Shown: piece after piece, positions 17,121-26,215 of the stretch
How positions within the stretch are numbered: position 1 is the stretch's first letter
Layout: every line of letters starts with the position of its first letter
From: Mesorhizobium kowhaii
Lineage (GTDB): Bacteria; Pseudomonadota; Alphaproteobacteria; Rhizobiales; Rhizobiaceae
Direction: 5' to 3'
DNA: 64,000 nucleotides
NCBI RefSeq assembly: GCF_003253745.1
Contig: NZ_MZXV01000056.1
Coordinates: forward strand, 186,001 to 250,000
Made by a program: the position numbers and the translations under genes
The notes under the pieces: model-generated
Seen by the model: only the letters and a program-made list of their open reading frames with translations
Told to the model about the DNA's origin: nothing
Database searches by the model: none

Positions 17121-18937
17121 TCAATTCGCCTCAAGTCGATGGTGAAGGATGCGCCGCCGGCGCTGCCGGGATCGAGCCGCAGCGTGCCGCCCAATTCCTG
17201 GGCGATCTCCTGCGAGATCACCAGCCCGAGGCCAAGCCCCTTCTCCTTGGTGGTCTGGAACGGCATGAACAGATTGCCGGCCGCCTCCGGACCGAGGCCG
17301 GGGCCGTTGTCGCGCACCGAAATCAGCACCCGGTCGTCGCGCTCGGCAATCTCGATCTCGATGCGGGGATCTGGCTGGTCCTTCATCGCGTCCAGCGCGT
17401 TTTGCAACAGGTTGACGAGGATCTGCTCGAGCCGGATGCGGCTGGCCATGACCACCGGCGACGCGCTGCCGCGCGGCTTGACGATGGTCACGCCGGAATC
17501 GCGGATGCGGCCGGACAGAAGCGACAGCGCGCCGTCGATCGCCTCGCGCACCGGCAATGGCGAGGCGGCAACGCCGGGCCGGCGGGCGAAGGTGCGCAAG
17601 GTGCTGGTGATCGCGCCGATGCGCTCGGTCATCGACACGATCGACGTCAGATTGCCGCTGACCGGCTCGATCTTGCCGGTGTCGAGAAAGCGGCCGGCAT
17701 TCTCGGCATAGGTCCGGATGGCGGCGACCGGCTGGTTGATCTCGTGCGCCACGCCGGCGGCGATCTGGCCGAGGATGGAAAGCCGGTTGGCCTGGGCGAG
17801 ATCGTCACGCAGCCGGCGAACCTTGGCTTCGGCATTCTCACGCTCGGCGATTTCGCCCGCAAGGGCCGTGTTGGAACGCGTCAACTCGGCCGTTCGCGTG
17901 CTGACCCGGCTCTCCAGTTCGGCGTTCATGCGCGCCAGCGCTTCCTGCCTCAGCCGGCGGGCGCGTCGGCGCCGGGTGAGCACGAAGGCAAGCAGGCCCA
18001 TAAGCAGCAGCCCGAGCAGCGTGGTCAGTCGCGCCGTGTTGGCGGCGGATGACAGAGCAGCGTCGGCGGGCGTCAGCAGCCACAGACGCCAGCCGGGTAC
18101 CGCACCGGGCAGGTCCTGCACCACTTCGACGAACTGGCGCGGCTTTCCAGAACTGTCGATCGTCGCCAGGCCGTCGCCAGCGCCACGCCGCAGCGGCAGC
18201 GGTTCGAAGCCGGCATCAGCCAGCTGAAGCTGTTCGTGGGCAATTGCGGCGTCCTGCGCCGACAGGGGCGCCAGGGCTCGAAACCGCCACTCGGGCTGAC
18301 TGGTGGCCAGCACCACGCCGCGTTCGTCAGTGACGAAAACAAGAAAGCCGCTGGAGCGCCAATTGGCCTCGACGCGGTCGAGCTCGACCTTCAGCACCGC
18401 AACGCCAAGCGGCTTGGCGGCGTCGTCGACGCGGCTCGCGAGGTAAAGACCCGGCCGGCCGCTGATCGTACCGAGGCCATATTGGCTAGCGGCACCCTTG
18501 GCCATTGCCTCCTGGAAATAGTGACGAAAATTATAGTCGATGCCGACAAAGCTCGTCGGCTCACCGGCATTGCTGGCGGCAATCGCGATGCCGGCTGTGT
18601 CGATGACATAGATGGCGGACGCCGATGCATCGCCGGCAATCGCCCTGAGCTTGTCGTTGAGGGCCGCCTCTTCCATCGTTCCGGCCCGGCGCAGCGCCCC
18701 GCGCACGGCATCATCGCGTGCCAGCACCAGTGGAACCAGGCGCTGCTTTTCGATTTCGCCGGTCAGGGTTCCCGCCGCCAGCGGCAGAGCGGCAAGTGCT
18801 CCGTCGCGCAGATTGTCGGCCGCCTGGCCGGTGGCGATGCGCCCGGCGATGGCGATCGCGCCAGCCAGAACCGCAAGAGCGACGACCACGACACGCCAGC
18901 GGCCGTCGCGCAGCCGGGCCATTGCCTCGCGCAGCAA
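17117..18937 (-). CDS. dctB: C4-dicarboxylate sensor histidine kinase
   Basis: A 606-residue membrane kinase. One membrane helix lies near residues 15-35 and a second near 300-325 (LGLLLMGLLAFVLT). Between them is a periplasmic double-PDC/Cache sensor (YNFRHYFQEAM, GLYLASRVDDA). A coiled-coil linker leads to the HisKA box GVAHEINQPVAAIRTYAE with the phosphorylated His, then the ATPase motifs NLLQNALDAM, DNGPGLG and GLGLGLVIS. It is transcribed divergently from dctA and is the sensor partner of DctD. Confidence 0.93.
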   Translation of the reverse strand: MLREAMARLRDGRWRVVVVALAVLAGAIAIAGRIATGQAADNLRDGALAALPLAAGTLTGEIEKQRLVPLVLARDDAVRGALRRAGTMEEAALNDKLRAIAGDASASAIYVIDTAGIAIAASNAGEPTSFVGIDYNFRHYFQEAMAKGAASQYGLGTISGRPGLYLASRVDDAAKPLGVAVLKVELDRVEANWRSSGFLVFVTDERGVVLATSQPEWRFRALAPLSAQDAAIAHEQLQLADAGFEPLPLRRGAGDGLATIDSSGKPRQFVEVVQDLPGAVPGWRLWLLTPADAALSSAANTARLTTLLGLLLMGLLAFVLTRRRRARRLRQEALARMNAELESRVSTRTAELTRSNTALAGEIAERENAEAKVRRLRDDLAQANRLSILGQIAAGVAHEINQPVAAIRTYAENAGRFLDTGKIEPVSGNLTSIVSMTERIGAITSTLRTFARRPGVAASPLPVREAIDGALSLLSGRIRDSGVTIVKPRGSASPVVMASRIRLEQILVNLLQNALDAMKDQPDPRIEIEIAERDDRVLISVRDNGPGLGPEAAGNLFMPFQTTKEKGLGLGLVISQEIAQELGGTLRLDPGSAGGASFTIDLRRIE

Positions 18938-19025
18938 TTCACGGCCGGCCGCGGAGCCCCTATCGATGTCAGCTTGCAGCGTCTGCCCTCTCCCTTTTTT
19001 CCTCGCGGCCTTGCGGCCAGTGTAA

Positions 19026-19045
19026 TGCGAAATTCCGCCCAGGCA
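19026..19045. promoter_or_regulatory. Second, weaker DctD-binding-like site
   Basis: TGCGAAATTCCGCCCAGGCA resembles the right part of the strong palindrome just downstream (CCGC-CAGGCA shared). Tandem DctD sites are known upstream of rhizobial dctA promoters. Confidence 0.5.
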
Positions 19046-19050
19046 AACGC

Positions 19051-19076
19051 TGCCTGTGCGGAAATCCGCACAGGCA
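19051..19076. promoter_or_regulatory. dctA: DctD upstream activating site (perfect 11-bp inverted repeat)
   Basis: TGCCTGTGCGG (19051-19061) and CCGCACAGGCA (19066-19076) are perfect inverted arms around AAAT. It lies about 60 bases upstream of the -24 element, the usual place for an NtrC-family enhancer, and resembles DctD sites described for Rhizobium dctA. Confidence 0.8.
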
Positions 19077-19134
19077 TTCGCCGCATGGCCTCGAACAAAG
19101 GCCGAAATGCTGGGATTCCGGCCTTTCCGCGATC

Positions 19135-19150
19135 TGGCACAGCGCTTGCA
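19135..19150 (+). promoter_or_regulatory. dctA: Sigma-54 promoter of dctA
   Basis: TGGCAC-AGCGC-TTGCA matches the -24/-12 consensus (TGGCAC N5 TTGCA) exactly and lies about 93 bases before the dctA start. Confidence 0.9.
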
Positions 19151-19242
19151 AAAGTCCTTGCAGCGGCGTGCGACCGGAGCGCCGCGATGGGAGAAGTCAC
19201 GCAGGGCGGTGCATTTCCGTCCATCCGGCCAGGGAGAGTTCG

Positions 19243-20571
19243 ATGCACATCGCAGACCAATCAGGCGCGCTTGCCGCGCAGCGCAAGCCTTTCTATGCCC
19301 AACTCTACGTGCAGGTGCTCGTCGCGATCACCGTCGGCATCCTGCTCGGTCACTTCTATCCGTCGATCGGCGAGAGCATGAAGCCGCTCGGCGACGCCTT
19401 CATCAAGCTGGTCAAGATGATCATCGCCCCGGTCATCTTCCTGACCGTGGCGACCGGCATCGCCGGCATGAGCGACCTGCAGAAGGTCGGGCGTGTCGCC
19501 GGCAAGGCGATGCTCTACTTCCTTACCTTCTCGACGCTGGCGCTGATCATCGGCCTTGTCGTGGCCAATGTCGTGCAGCCGGGTGCGGGCTTCAACATCG
19601 ACCCGGCAACGCTCGACGCCTCGACCGTGAACACCTATGCCGCCAAGGCGCATGACCAGTCGGTCACCGGCTTCCTGATGAACATCATCCCGTCGACGAT
19701 CGTCGGCGCCTTCGCCGACGGTGACATCCTGCAGGTGCTGTTCTTCTCGGTGCTGTTCGGCATCGCGCTGGCGCTGGTCGGCGACAAGGGCACGCCGGTG
19801 CTCAACTTCCTGCAGGCGCTGACGGCGCCGGTCTTCAAGCTGGTCAGCGTGCTGATGAAGGCTGCCCCGATCGGTGCCTTCGGCGCCATGGCGTTCACCA
19901 TCGGCAAATACGGCATCGGCGCCGTCATCAACCTCGCCATGCTGGTCGGCACCTTCTATGTGACGTCGCTGCTGTTCGTGTTCGTCGTGCTGGGTGCCGT
20001 CTGCCGCTACAATGGTTTCTCCATCCTCTCCTTGATCCGCTACATCAAGGAAGAGCTGCTGCTGGTGCTGGGTACGTCCTCGTCGGAAGCCGCCCTGCCC
20101 TCGCTGATGGAAAAGATGGAGAAGGCCGGCGCCAAGCGCTCGGTGGTCGGTCTGGTCATCCCGACCGGCTATTCCTTCAACCTCGACGGCACCAACATCT
20201 ACATGACGCTGGCGGCGCTGTTCATCGCGCAGGCGACCAACATCCACCTGTCGATCGGTGACCAGATCCTGCTGCTGCTCGTTGCGATGCTTTCCTCGAA
20301 GGGCGCCGCCGGCATCACCGGAGCCGGGTTCATCACCCTTGCTGCCACGCTGTCGGTCGTTCCCTCGGTGCCGGTCGCCGGCATGGCGCTGATCCTCGGC
20401 GTCGACCGCTTCATGTCGGAGTGCCGGGCGCTGACCAACTTCGTCGGCAACGCCGTCGCCACGCTGGTGGTGGCACGCTGGGAAGGCGAACTCGATGAAG
20501 CCAAGCTGGCCAGGGCACTGGCGGGCACCGCCGACGACAGCCTGCCGGCAGACGTCGTTCCCGCCGAGTAA
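19243..20571 (+). CDS. dctA: C4-dicarboxylate:cation symporter
   Basis: A 442-residue glutamate/aspartate-symporter-family protein that imports succinate, fumarate and malate, needed by rhizobial bacteroids. The first helix YVQVLVAITVGILLGHFYP, the serine-rich hairpin GTSSSEAALPSL and the substrate-site motif YSFNLDGTNIYMTLAALF are all present. The start ATG has AGGGAGAG upstream. The gene is preceded by a sigma-54 promoter and DctD sites and followed by a strong hairpin. Confidence 0.95.
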   Translation: MHIADQSGALAAQRKPFYAQLYVQVLVAITVGILLGHFYPSIGESMKPLGDAFIKLVKMIIAPVIFLTVATGIAGMSDLQKVGRVAGKAMLYFLTFSTLALIIGLVVANVVQPGAGFNIDPATLDASTVNTYAAKAHDQSVTGFLMNIIPSTIVGAFADGDILQVLFFSVLFGIALALVGDKGTPVLNFLQALTAPVFKLVSVLMKAAPIGAFGAMAFTIGKYGIGAVINLAMLVGTFYVTSLLFVFVVLGAVCRYNGFSILSLIRYIKEELLLVLGTSSSEAALPSLMEKMEKAGAKRSVVGLVIPTGYSFNLDGTNIYMTLAALFIAQATNIHLSIGDQILLLLVAMLSSKGAAGITGAGFITLAATLSVVPSVPVAGMALILGVDRFMSECRALTNFVGNAVATLVVARWEGELDEAKLARALAGTADDSLPADVVPAE

Positions 20572-20592
20572 TCCGCGCGCTTCAATATCAAT

Positions 20593-20625
20593 CAACGGCC
20601 GGAGGCATGCTGCTTCCGGCCGTTG
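20593..20625. terminator. Hairpin terminator candidate between dctA and the convergent MalK-type gene
   Basis: CAACGGCCGGA (20593-20603) pairs perfectly with TCCGGCCGTTG (20615-20625) around 11 bases. It sits just after the dctA stop and before the end of the convergent operon. No T-run follows on either strand, so it may stop transcription weakly or protect mRNA ends. Confidence 0.55.
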
Positions 20626-20645
20626 GCATGTAGGTCACAACGATG

Positions 20646-21746
20646 TCAGGCGGCACCGGTTTTGCCCAGAGGCGCCAGTGCCTTGCCGTCGGCGGCGAAG
20701 AGATGGCAGCGGGAGGGGTCGGCCTGCATGGCGATGGGGCTGTGCAGCGGCGTCGTGTCGATGCCCTCGGTCTGCACGACCAGCCTTGTCTTCTCGCCGA
20801 TCTCGGCATGCAGGATGGTCAGGCCGCCGAGCCGTTCGGCCAGCACCGCCTCGCCCTTGAACTGGCCCGCATCTGCGATGCGGATATGTTCCGGTCGGAT
20901 GCCGAGCAGCAACTCGCTGTTCGGCGCAAGCGGGCCCGCCTCGACCGGAACGACCAGGCTGGCCCCGCCCGGCAGGGCAACGGCAACGCCATCCGTGTTG
21001 GCGGAGAGAACCCGCACCGGCAGCATGTTCATCTTCGGCGAACCGATGAAGCCCGCGACGAAAACATTGGCCGGTCTCGCATAAAGGTCGAGCGGCGAGC
21101 CGACCTGCTCGATGTTGCCGCCATTGAGGACGACGATCTTGTCGGCCATGGTCATCGCCTCGGTCTGGTCGTGCGTGACATAGACGATGGTGGCGGCGAG
21201 CCGTTCGTGCAGCTGCATCAGCTCCAGCCGCATGTTGACGCGCAGCGCAGCGTCGAGATTCGACAGCGGTTCGTCGAACAGGAACACCTTCGGCTGGCGC
21301 ACGATCGCGCGGCCGATCGCGACGCGCTGGCGCTGGCCGCCGGAAAGCTCCTTCGGCCGCCGCTCGAGCAGATGCGACAGCTGCAGCACCTCGGCCGCCG
21401 CCTTGACCTTGGCGTCACGCTCGACGACCGGAAGCCCGGCGATCTTCAGGGCAAAACCCATATTTTCGGCGACCGTCATATGCGGATAGAGCGCATAGGA
21501 CTGGAACACCATGGCGAGGCCGCGTTCGGAGGGATCGACCTCATTGATGCGCGCGCCATCAAGCATCAGCTCGCCGGCGGTGATCTTCTCGAGACCGGCG
21601 ATCATGCGCAGCAGCGTCGATTTTCCGCAGCCCGACGGGCCGACGAAGACGACGAACTCGCGGTCGCCGACATCGAGGTCGACACCCTTGATCACCTCGG
21701 CATTGCCGTAGGATTTGCGCACGCCGCGCAGCTTGAGCTCAGCCAT
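20646..21746 (-). CDS. ABC transporter ATPase, MalK/UgpC type
   Basis: A 366-residue ATPase of the carbohydrate importer class 1. Walker A is GPSGCGKST, the signature is LSGGQRQRVAIGRA, and Walker B is VFLFDEPLSNLDA. The C-terminal 120 residues form the regulatory TOBE domain (LGIRPEHIRIAD). It is the last gene of the sugar operon and very likely energises the two permeases encoded at 27043-28808. GAGGAGGGAC precedes the ATG, and the start overlaps the end of the ROK gene by 8 bases. Confidence 0.9.
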   Translation of the reverse strand: MAELKLRGVRKSYGNAEVIKGVDLDVGDREFVVFVGPSGCGKSTLLRMIAGLEKITAGELMLDGARINEVDPSERGLAMVFQSYALYPHMTVAENMGFALKIAGLPVVERDAKVKAAAEVLQLSHLLERRPKELSGGQRQRVAIGRAIVRQPKVFLFDEPLSNLDAALRVNMRLELMQLHERLAATIVYVTHDQTEAMTMADKIVVLNGGNIEQVGSPLDLYARPANVFVAGFIGSPKMNMLPVRVLSANTDGVAVALPGGASLVVPVEAGPLAPNSELLLGIRPEHIRIADAGQFKGEAVLAERLGGLTILHAEIGEKTRLVVQTEGIDTTPLHSPIAMQADPSRCHLFAADGKALAPLGKTGAA

Positions 21747-22761
21747 TGAAGTCCCTCCTCGCATCCGGATATGTGCTTGGACCGACAGGCATGCGTGCCG
21801 CCAACGTACCTCCGTCATCGAACAGGACAAGGCTGGCAGCACCAACGAGCCCGGCGTGGCGGCCAAGCTGGGCCTGAACGACCGGCACGTCGCGATAGGC
21901 ACGCATGGCCCGCTGCCTGATGGTCGCCTCGATGGCAGGCGCCATGAGGTCGAGCCCATTGGCAATGCCGCCACCGACGACCAGCACATCGGGCGAATAG
22001 AGATGCAAAAGATTGGTGAAGCCGATGCCAAGCCAGCGGGCTTCCTCCTCGAGCAGGGCCAAGGCAAGCTCGTCTTGCAGCCGTGCCGCCTCGACCACGT
22101 GACGGCCGGTCACCTCGCCGTTCGCAGAGAGGCGCCGCAGCGCCGAGCCATCCCAGGGCGCTGTCGCGGCATTGGCGCGGCGGCCGAGCGCGGTGCCCGA
22201 GGCGATGGCCTCGAAGCAGCCGACGACGCCGCACATGCAACGCTCGCCTTCATTGGTGATGGTCATATGGCCGATCTCGGCGGCGAGCCCACGGCGGCCA
22301 TGGAGAATGCGTCCGTCGACGACGACACCGCCGCCGATGCCGGTGGAAACCGTGACGAAGACCAGCGAGCGGGCGCCATGACCGGCGCCGAAGCGCCATT
22401 CGCCGAGTGCCGCGGCATTGGCATCGTTTTCCAGCCGCACCGGCAGGCCGAGCCGCCGTTCGAGGATATCGGCAAGCGGCACGTCCAGCCAGCCGGCGAG
22501 TGTCGGCGGTCCGACGGCGATGCCGGCCAGCGGATCGAGCGGTCCCGGCGCGCCGACGCCGACGCCGACGATGGCGAGCGCCGGGGCCTCGGCATGGACG
22601 GTCGCGGCCAGCGCTTCGATCTGGCCGATCACCACGTCGGGGCCGGCCTGCGCCTGCGTCGGCACCGCGGCGAACGCCAGGATCTTGCCGTCGCGGTCGA
22701 CCAGGGCGGCACGAAGCTCGGTGCCGCCAAGATCGATCGCGAGGGCGGCTTCGTTGTTCAT
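21739..22761 (-). CDS. ROK-family sugar kinase
   Basis: A 340-residue protein. The ATP phosphate-binding motif is LAIDLGGTELRAAL, the catalytic region is ENDANAAALGEW, and VSTGIGGGVVVDG and AAEIGHMTI follow. The zinc-binding cluster C-x-C-GVVG-C-FE (CMCGVVGCFEAIAS) is intact. There is no DNA-binding domain, so it is a kinase and not a repressor. Next to an RPE/AlsE-like epimerase it may phosphorylate allose, allulose or a related hexose; that is inference. Confidence 0.85.
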   Translation of the reverse strand: MNNEAALAIDLGGTELRAALVDRDGKILAFAAVPTQAQAGPDVVIGQIEALAATVHAEAPALAIVGVGVGAPGPLDPLAGIAVGPPTLAGWLDVPLADILERRLGLPVRLENDANAAALGEWRFGAGHGARSLVFVTVSTGIGGGVVVDGRILHGRRGLAAEIGHMTITNEGERCMCGVVGCFEAIASGTALGRRANAATAPWDGSALRRLSANGEVTGRHVVEAARLQDELALALLEEEARWLGIGFTNLLHLYSPDVLVVGGGIANGLDLMAPAIEATIRQRAMRAYRDVPVVQAQLGRHAGLVGAASLVLFDDGGTLAARMPVGPSTYPDARRDFNG

Positions 22762-23480
22762 GCCGCGACCTTCAAGCCGTGCAGCCAGCCAATGCGGCCG
22801 GCCAGATCCTTGTCGCCGAAGGCGAGCGAGCCGAGAACCACGGTTTCGGCGCCGGCGGCACGCAGCAACGGCACCGTCTCGTGGCGAATGCCGCCATCGG
22901 CGGCCAGAACCACGGCCGCCTCGCGGCCGGCCTCTCTCAGGATGGCGCGGGCAGCGCCCAGCCTGTCGCAGGCCTCGTCCGACAGGCTCTGGCCCTTGAC
23001 GCCGATAGCCGTGCCAAGCAGCGTGACGAAAGCGACCTCCGGGACGAAAGGCGTCACCGTTTCGACCGGCGTCTCGAGCCTGAGCACGACGCCGGCTTCC
23101 GCGCCGAGTTCGCGCGCCAACCGAACGGCGCGCAATCCCGCCTCGCCGTTCTCGGCATGGACGCTGATCATGTCGGCGCCGGCCTCGATGAACTGGCGCG
23201 TCTGCGCCTCGACAACCGCCGCATCGACCATCAGATGGACGTGGATGGGTTTGGCCGTCAGCCTGGCGATGCGGGCGACGAGATCGGGAAAGAACAGGAA
23301 GGACGGGGCGAAATGACCGTCAGCCACATCGATGTGGTGAAGGTCGACATAGGGCTCGATGCGCTTCAGGTCGCTCTCGAAATTGACGAGGTCGGCGGAC
23401 CACAGCGAGAATTCAGCGATCATGCGGTCGCGCGGCAGTGCGGCGATGGCGGCCGGGCCTGTGAGTGGTTTCGAGATCAT
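22758..23480 (-). CDS. Ribulose-phosphate 3-epimerase family (possibly allulose-6-phosphate 3-epimerase)
   Basis: A 240-residue TIM barrel. FSLWSADLVNFESDLKRIEP matches strand 1 of the family (usually PSLLSADF), HIDVADGHFAPSF holds the first metal ligands, HVHLMV the next, and LAADGGI the last Asp. The SLWSADL and SFLF changes and an N-terminal extension of about 20 residues set it apart from housekeeping Rpe, so an AlsE-like role on a hexulose phosphate is possible. It overlaps the ROK kinase gene by ATGA. Confidence 0.75.
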   Translation of the reverse strand: MISKPLTGPAAIAALPRDRMIAEFSLWSADLVNFESDLKRIEPYVDLHHIDVADGHFAPSFLFFPDLVARIARLTAKPIHVHLMVDAAVVEAQTRQFIEAGADMISVHAENGEAGLRAVRLARELGAEAGVVLRLETPVETVTPFVPEVAFVTLLGTAIGVKGQSLSDEACDRLGAARAILREAGREAAVVLAADGGIRHETVPLLRAAGAETVVLGSLAFGDKDLAGRIGWLHGLKVAA

Positions 23481-24310
23481 GACTGGTCCTGGTTGTTGAA
23501 ACGATCATCGAGGAAGCCCGCGATAGAAGCGCGGACCTCGGCGAAATGGCGATCCTTGTCGGTGGCCTTCGGCGTCACCTCGGCAAAGGCGGCGTTGGGG
23601 ATCGCATCGGCGAGGAAGCGGGCGGTCGCCAGCGGATGGACGAGATCGATGCCGCTGCCGATGACCAGCGCGGGGACCTTGAGGCCGGCGGCCGCTGCCT
23701 GCGTGACGCCGGGCCCATCGTTTGCGATCGCCTGCATCACCTCGGCGAAGACAGCCGCATTGTCGCGCTCGAAGAAGCCGAGCAGGGAAGCGAGATTGTC
23801 CGGTGCTTCCTTGCGAAAGCGGGCGGCGGTGACGGAGGTTGCAAAGGCGTTGCGCGCGTCATCCAGCGGGCGGTCGCGGATGAGCTCCGCCACCTCCGCG
23901 TAGGGGCGCATGTTTTGCGGCGCCGCATCGAAGGCCCAGGCAGGGCGCACCAGCACCAAACCCAGGACGCGGTCCGGGTAACGGCTTGCAAGCCGCAGCG
24001 CGATCGCCGCGCCCATCGAGATGCCGCTGGCGACGAAACGGTCGATGCCGGCCGCGTCGGCGGCGGCCAGCACATCATCGGCAAACATGGCGATCGAAAA
24101 GGGCCGCCCACGGCCGGCGCCGGAGCCACCCTGTGCGCGACACTCGACGGTCAGTCGGCGGTATGACGGGCTGTCGGAAAAGTTCTGCGCCACCTGCGCT
24201 GCATCGCCGCCGAGACCGTGCTGGAAAACGACCGGAAGCCTGCCCTGCCCCGTGTCGAAGACACGAAGTGCTGCATCGTCGCGAAGCATGACCGTCGGCG
24301 CGGCGTCCAT
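23477..24310 (-). CDS. Alpha/beta-hydrolase
   Basis: A 277-residue alpha/beta-hydrolase. FQHGLGGDAAQ forms the oxyanion loop, SGISMGAAIAL carries the nucleophile serine in G-x-S-x-G form, and the acid and histidine fall near LVIGSGIDLVHPL and DRHFAE. It has no signal peptide and is therefore cytoplasmic. Inside a sugar operon it may remove an acyl group or open a sugar lactone; this is inference. It is coupled to both neighbours by overlapping codons. Confidence 0.8.
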   Translation of the reverse strand: MDAAPTVMLRDDAALRVFDTGQGRLPVVFQHGLGGDAAQVAQNFSDSPSYRRLTVECRAQGGSGAGRGRPFSIAMFADDVLAAADAAGIDRFVASGISMGAAIALRLASRYPDRVLGLVLVRPAWAFDAAPQNMRPYAEVAELIRDRPLDDARNAFATSVTAARFRKEAPDNLASLLGFFERDNAAVFAEVMQAIANDGPGVTQAAAAGLKVPALVIGSGIDLVHPLATARFLADAIPNAAFAEVTPKATDKDRHFAEVRASIAGFLDDRFNNQDQS

Positions 24311-25128
24311 CAGAGGAACCTCCGCAGGAAGGCGGCGACGCCGGGGGCTTCGTCGGCGGACAGCCCGTGAGTAACGAGTGCCCCGTCGAAGCCCACTGCC
24401 TTCAGCCGCGCGGCTAAATCCGGGAAGTCGACAATGCCTTGCCCGGCGGTGGCGAAGCGGCCGTCACCATAGCGGTCCTTGGCGTGCGCCATTGCGATGT
24501 GGGCGGCAGCCTCGTCGATCGCGGCGGCGACAATGGCGCGCGTCTCGTCAGGCGTCGCGTGCTCGAACAGGTTTGCCGGATCAAGCACGATCTTCAGATG
24601 CCGCGACCCCATCTCGGCGATCAGCCGGGTGGCATCCTTGGCCGAGGTGACGATGTTGGCCTGCTCGGGCTCGATGCCGAGATCGACGCCTGCCTGTTCG
24701 GCCAGCACCAGCGCCTTCGCCATCTCGGCGGCCATGTCGGACCAGGCGACCGGATCGGCATTGTCGGGATGGTACGCCCATTGATCGGCGGCGTTGCGCG
24801 AGCCGGTGCAGAGTGTGACCAGGGGAATGTCCAGGACAGCCGCCGCCTCGATGACGATGGCCAGGCGCCTGAGGCCGTCGTCGCGGACGGCCTTGTCGGG
24901 ATGCGCCATGTTGTAGGTGCCAGAAATTGCTGCGAGCGAAACACCAGTCGACTGCGCGGCGGCGCGGATCGCCGCGACGGCTTCCGCCGGCACGGCATCG
25001 GGCATCGACGGCAGGCCGGCGCAGGCAAGATTGAACTGCGTGGTCTCATAGCCAGCCTGCCGCACGGCGGCCAGCACGGCGGCCGGCTCGGCGCCGGGAA
25101 AGGTCTTGGCGAAAATGCCGAGACGCAT
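24310..25128 (-). CDS. Sugar phosphate isomerase/epimerase-like TIM barrel (AP-endonuclease-2 fold)
   Basis: A 272-residue protein that begins MRLGIFAKTFPGAEPAAVLA. Conserved metal-site elements are GIEPEQANIV, KIVLDPANLFEH and HAKDRYGDG. The family includes xylose-isomerase-like, IolE-like and 3-keto-sugar processing enzymes, so the exact reaction is open. Stop and start codons overlap with the hydrolase and the dehydrogenase, so it is part of one tight operon. It is the second of two such barrels here. Confidence 0.8.
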   Translation of the reverse strand: MRLGIFAKTFPGAEPAAVLAAVRQAGYETTQFNLACAGLPSMPDAVPAEAVAAIRAAAQSTGVSLAAISGTYNMAHPDKAVRDDGLRRLAIVIEAAAVLDIPLVTLCTGSRNAADQWAYHPDNADPVAWSDMAAEMAKALVLAEQAGVDLGIEPEQANIVTSAKDATRLIAEMGSRHLKIVLDPANLFEHATPDETRAIVAAAIDEAAAHIAMAHAKDRYGDGRFATAGQGIVDFPDLAARLKAVGFDGALVTHGLSADEAPGVAAFLRRFL

Positions 25129-26204
25129 CAGACCGCCCCCGAAACCGAGGCGAGTTCGACCCGCTCGCCGGTCTCCACCGAGCGCGCAATGGCGACCATG
25201 GCGCGGATCGACGCGATGCCGTCCTCGACATTGGCGCCGCGCATCGGCGCGCCTTCAAGCACCGTTTCGGCAAGACCTTCGAGCTGGCGGCGGAAGAAAT
25301 GGCCGTCAGCGCCGAGCGGCTTATGGGCCGTGGCGGTCTTCTCGTGAAAGATCTCGACCTCGCTGGCGCGGAAGTACCAAGGGTTGAAAGTCTTGGCGAT
25401 GACAGAGCCGTTCTCGCCATAGAGCTGGAAACCTTCGTGCCAGTCCATCCGCACGGCAACGGTGAGATCGAGATGGCCGAGCGCGCCGCTGGCGAACTCG
25501 GTCTCGACGAACCAGCAATAGGCGCCGAAACGCTCGTTGAGGCGGGCGCGCACGGCGACGATCTCGCCGCACAGGAAACGCGCCGTGTCGACGAGATGCG
25601 AGCCATGCGCGAGCATGAAATACTGCCGCAGGTCGGCCTTCGGATTTCCGGCCGGCTTCCTCGCCAGTTTGCTGGTGACGGGCAGCGGCTGGATGGCATC
25701 GGTGTTGGTATAGCGATGGGTGGAATCGCAGTACCACGCCTTCAGTGCCAGCACGTCGCCGATCTCGTCGCGGACGAAGTCGCGCGCCGCCTCCAGCGCC
25801 GGGTCGAAGCGCTTCATGTGGCCTACCTGCAGGACCTTGCCCGAGCGCCTGACCGCCTCCGCCAGCGCCTCCCCTTCTTCCACTGAAGTGCCGATCGGCT
25901 TTTCGCACAGTACATGCTTGCCGGCATCGAGCGCCTTGATCGACATCGGCACATGATAGGCGTCCGAGGTGGCGACGATCACTGCCTCCAATTCGGGATC
26001 GGCGAGCATCGCGTCATAGTCGGCATACATCTTCCGCGGCTCGTAGGTGGCACCCATGCGGGCGAGCAGGTCGGGTGCCGCGTCGCAGATGGCGTAGAGG
26101 TCCGCATTGCCCGCCTTGACGCAGGATTGCAGATGCGCGAACTGCGCGATGGGGCCGCAGCCGAGCACGCCGACCCTGAGGCGTCTGTCCTGTTTCTTGA
26201 TCAT
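25128..26204 (-). CDS. Gfo/Idh/MocA-family oxidoreductase
   Basis: A 358-residue NAD(P)-dependent sugar or inositol dehydrogenase. The Rossmann motif is LRVGVLGCGPIAQFAHL, EKPIGTS is the conserved Lys-Pro catalytic loop, and HGSHLVDTARFL carries the active-site Asp and His region. It would oxidise or reduce a sugar hydroxyl, for example at C3. It lies between the two TIM-barrel isomerase genes. A second family member is encoded in the divergent unit at 30340. Confidence 0.87.
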   Translation of the reverse strand: MIKKQDRRLRVGVLGCGPIAQFAHLQSCVKAGNADLYAICDAAPDLLARMGATYEPRKMYADYDAMLADPELEAVIVATSDAYHVPMSIKALDAGKHVLCEKPIGTSVEEGEALAEAVRRSGKVLQVGHMKRFDPALEAARDFVRDEIGDVLALKAWYCDSTHRYTNTDAIQPLPVTSKLARKPAGNPKADLRQYFMLAHGSHLVDTARFLCGEIVAVRARLNERFGAYCWFVETEFASGALGHLDLTVAVRMDWHEGFQLYGENGSVIAKTFNPWYFRASEVEIFHEKTATAHKPLGADGHFFRRQLEGLAETVLEGAPMRGANVEDGIASIRAMVAIARSVETGERVELASVSGAV

Positions 26205-26215
26205 CGTCTCGTTCT

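Noticed and set aside
19261..20595. Long minus-strand frame opposite dctA, rich in Asp, His and Arg
   Set aside because: Composition typical of an antisense shadow; dctA on the plus strand has all family motifs and promoter.
21715..23316. 533-codon plus-strand frame opposite the ROK and epimerase genes
   Set aside because: Shadow of two genes with clear family motifs.
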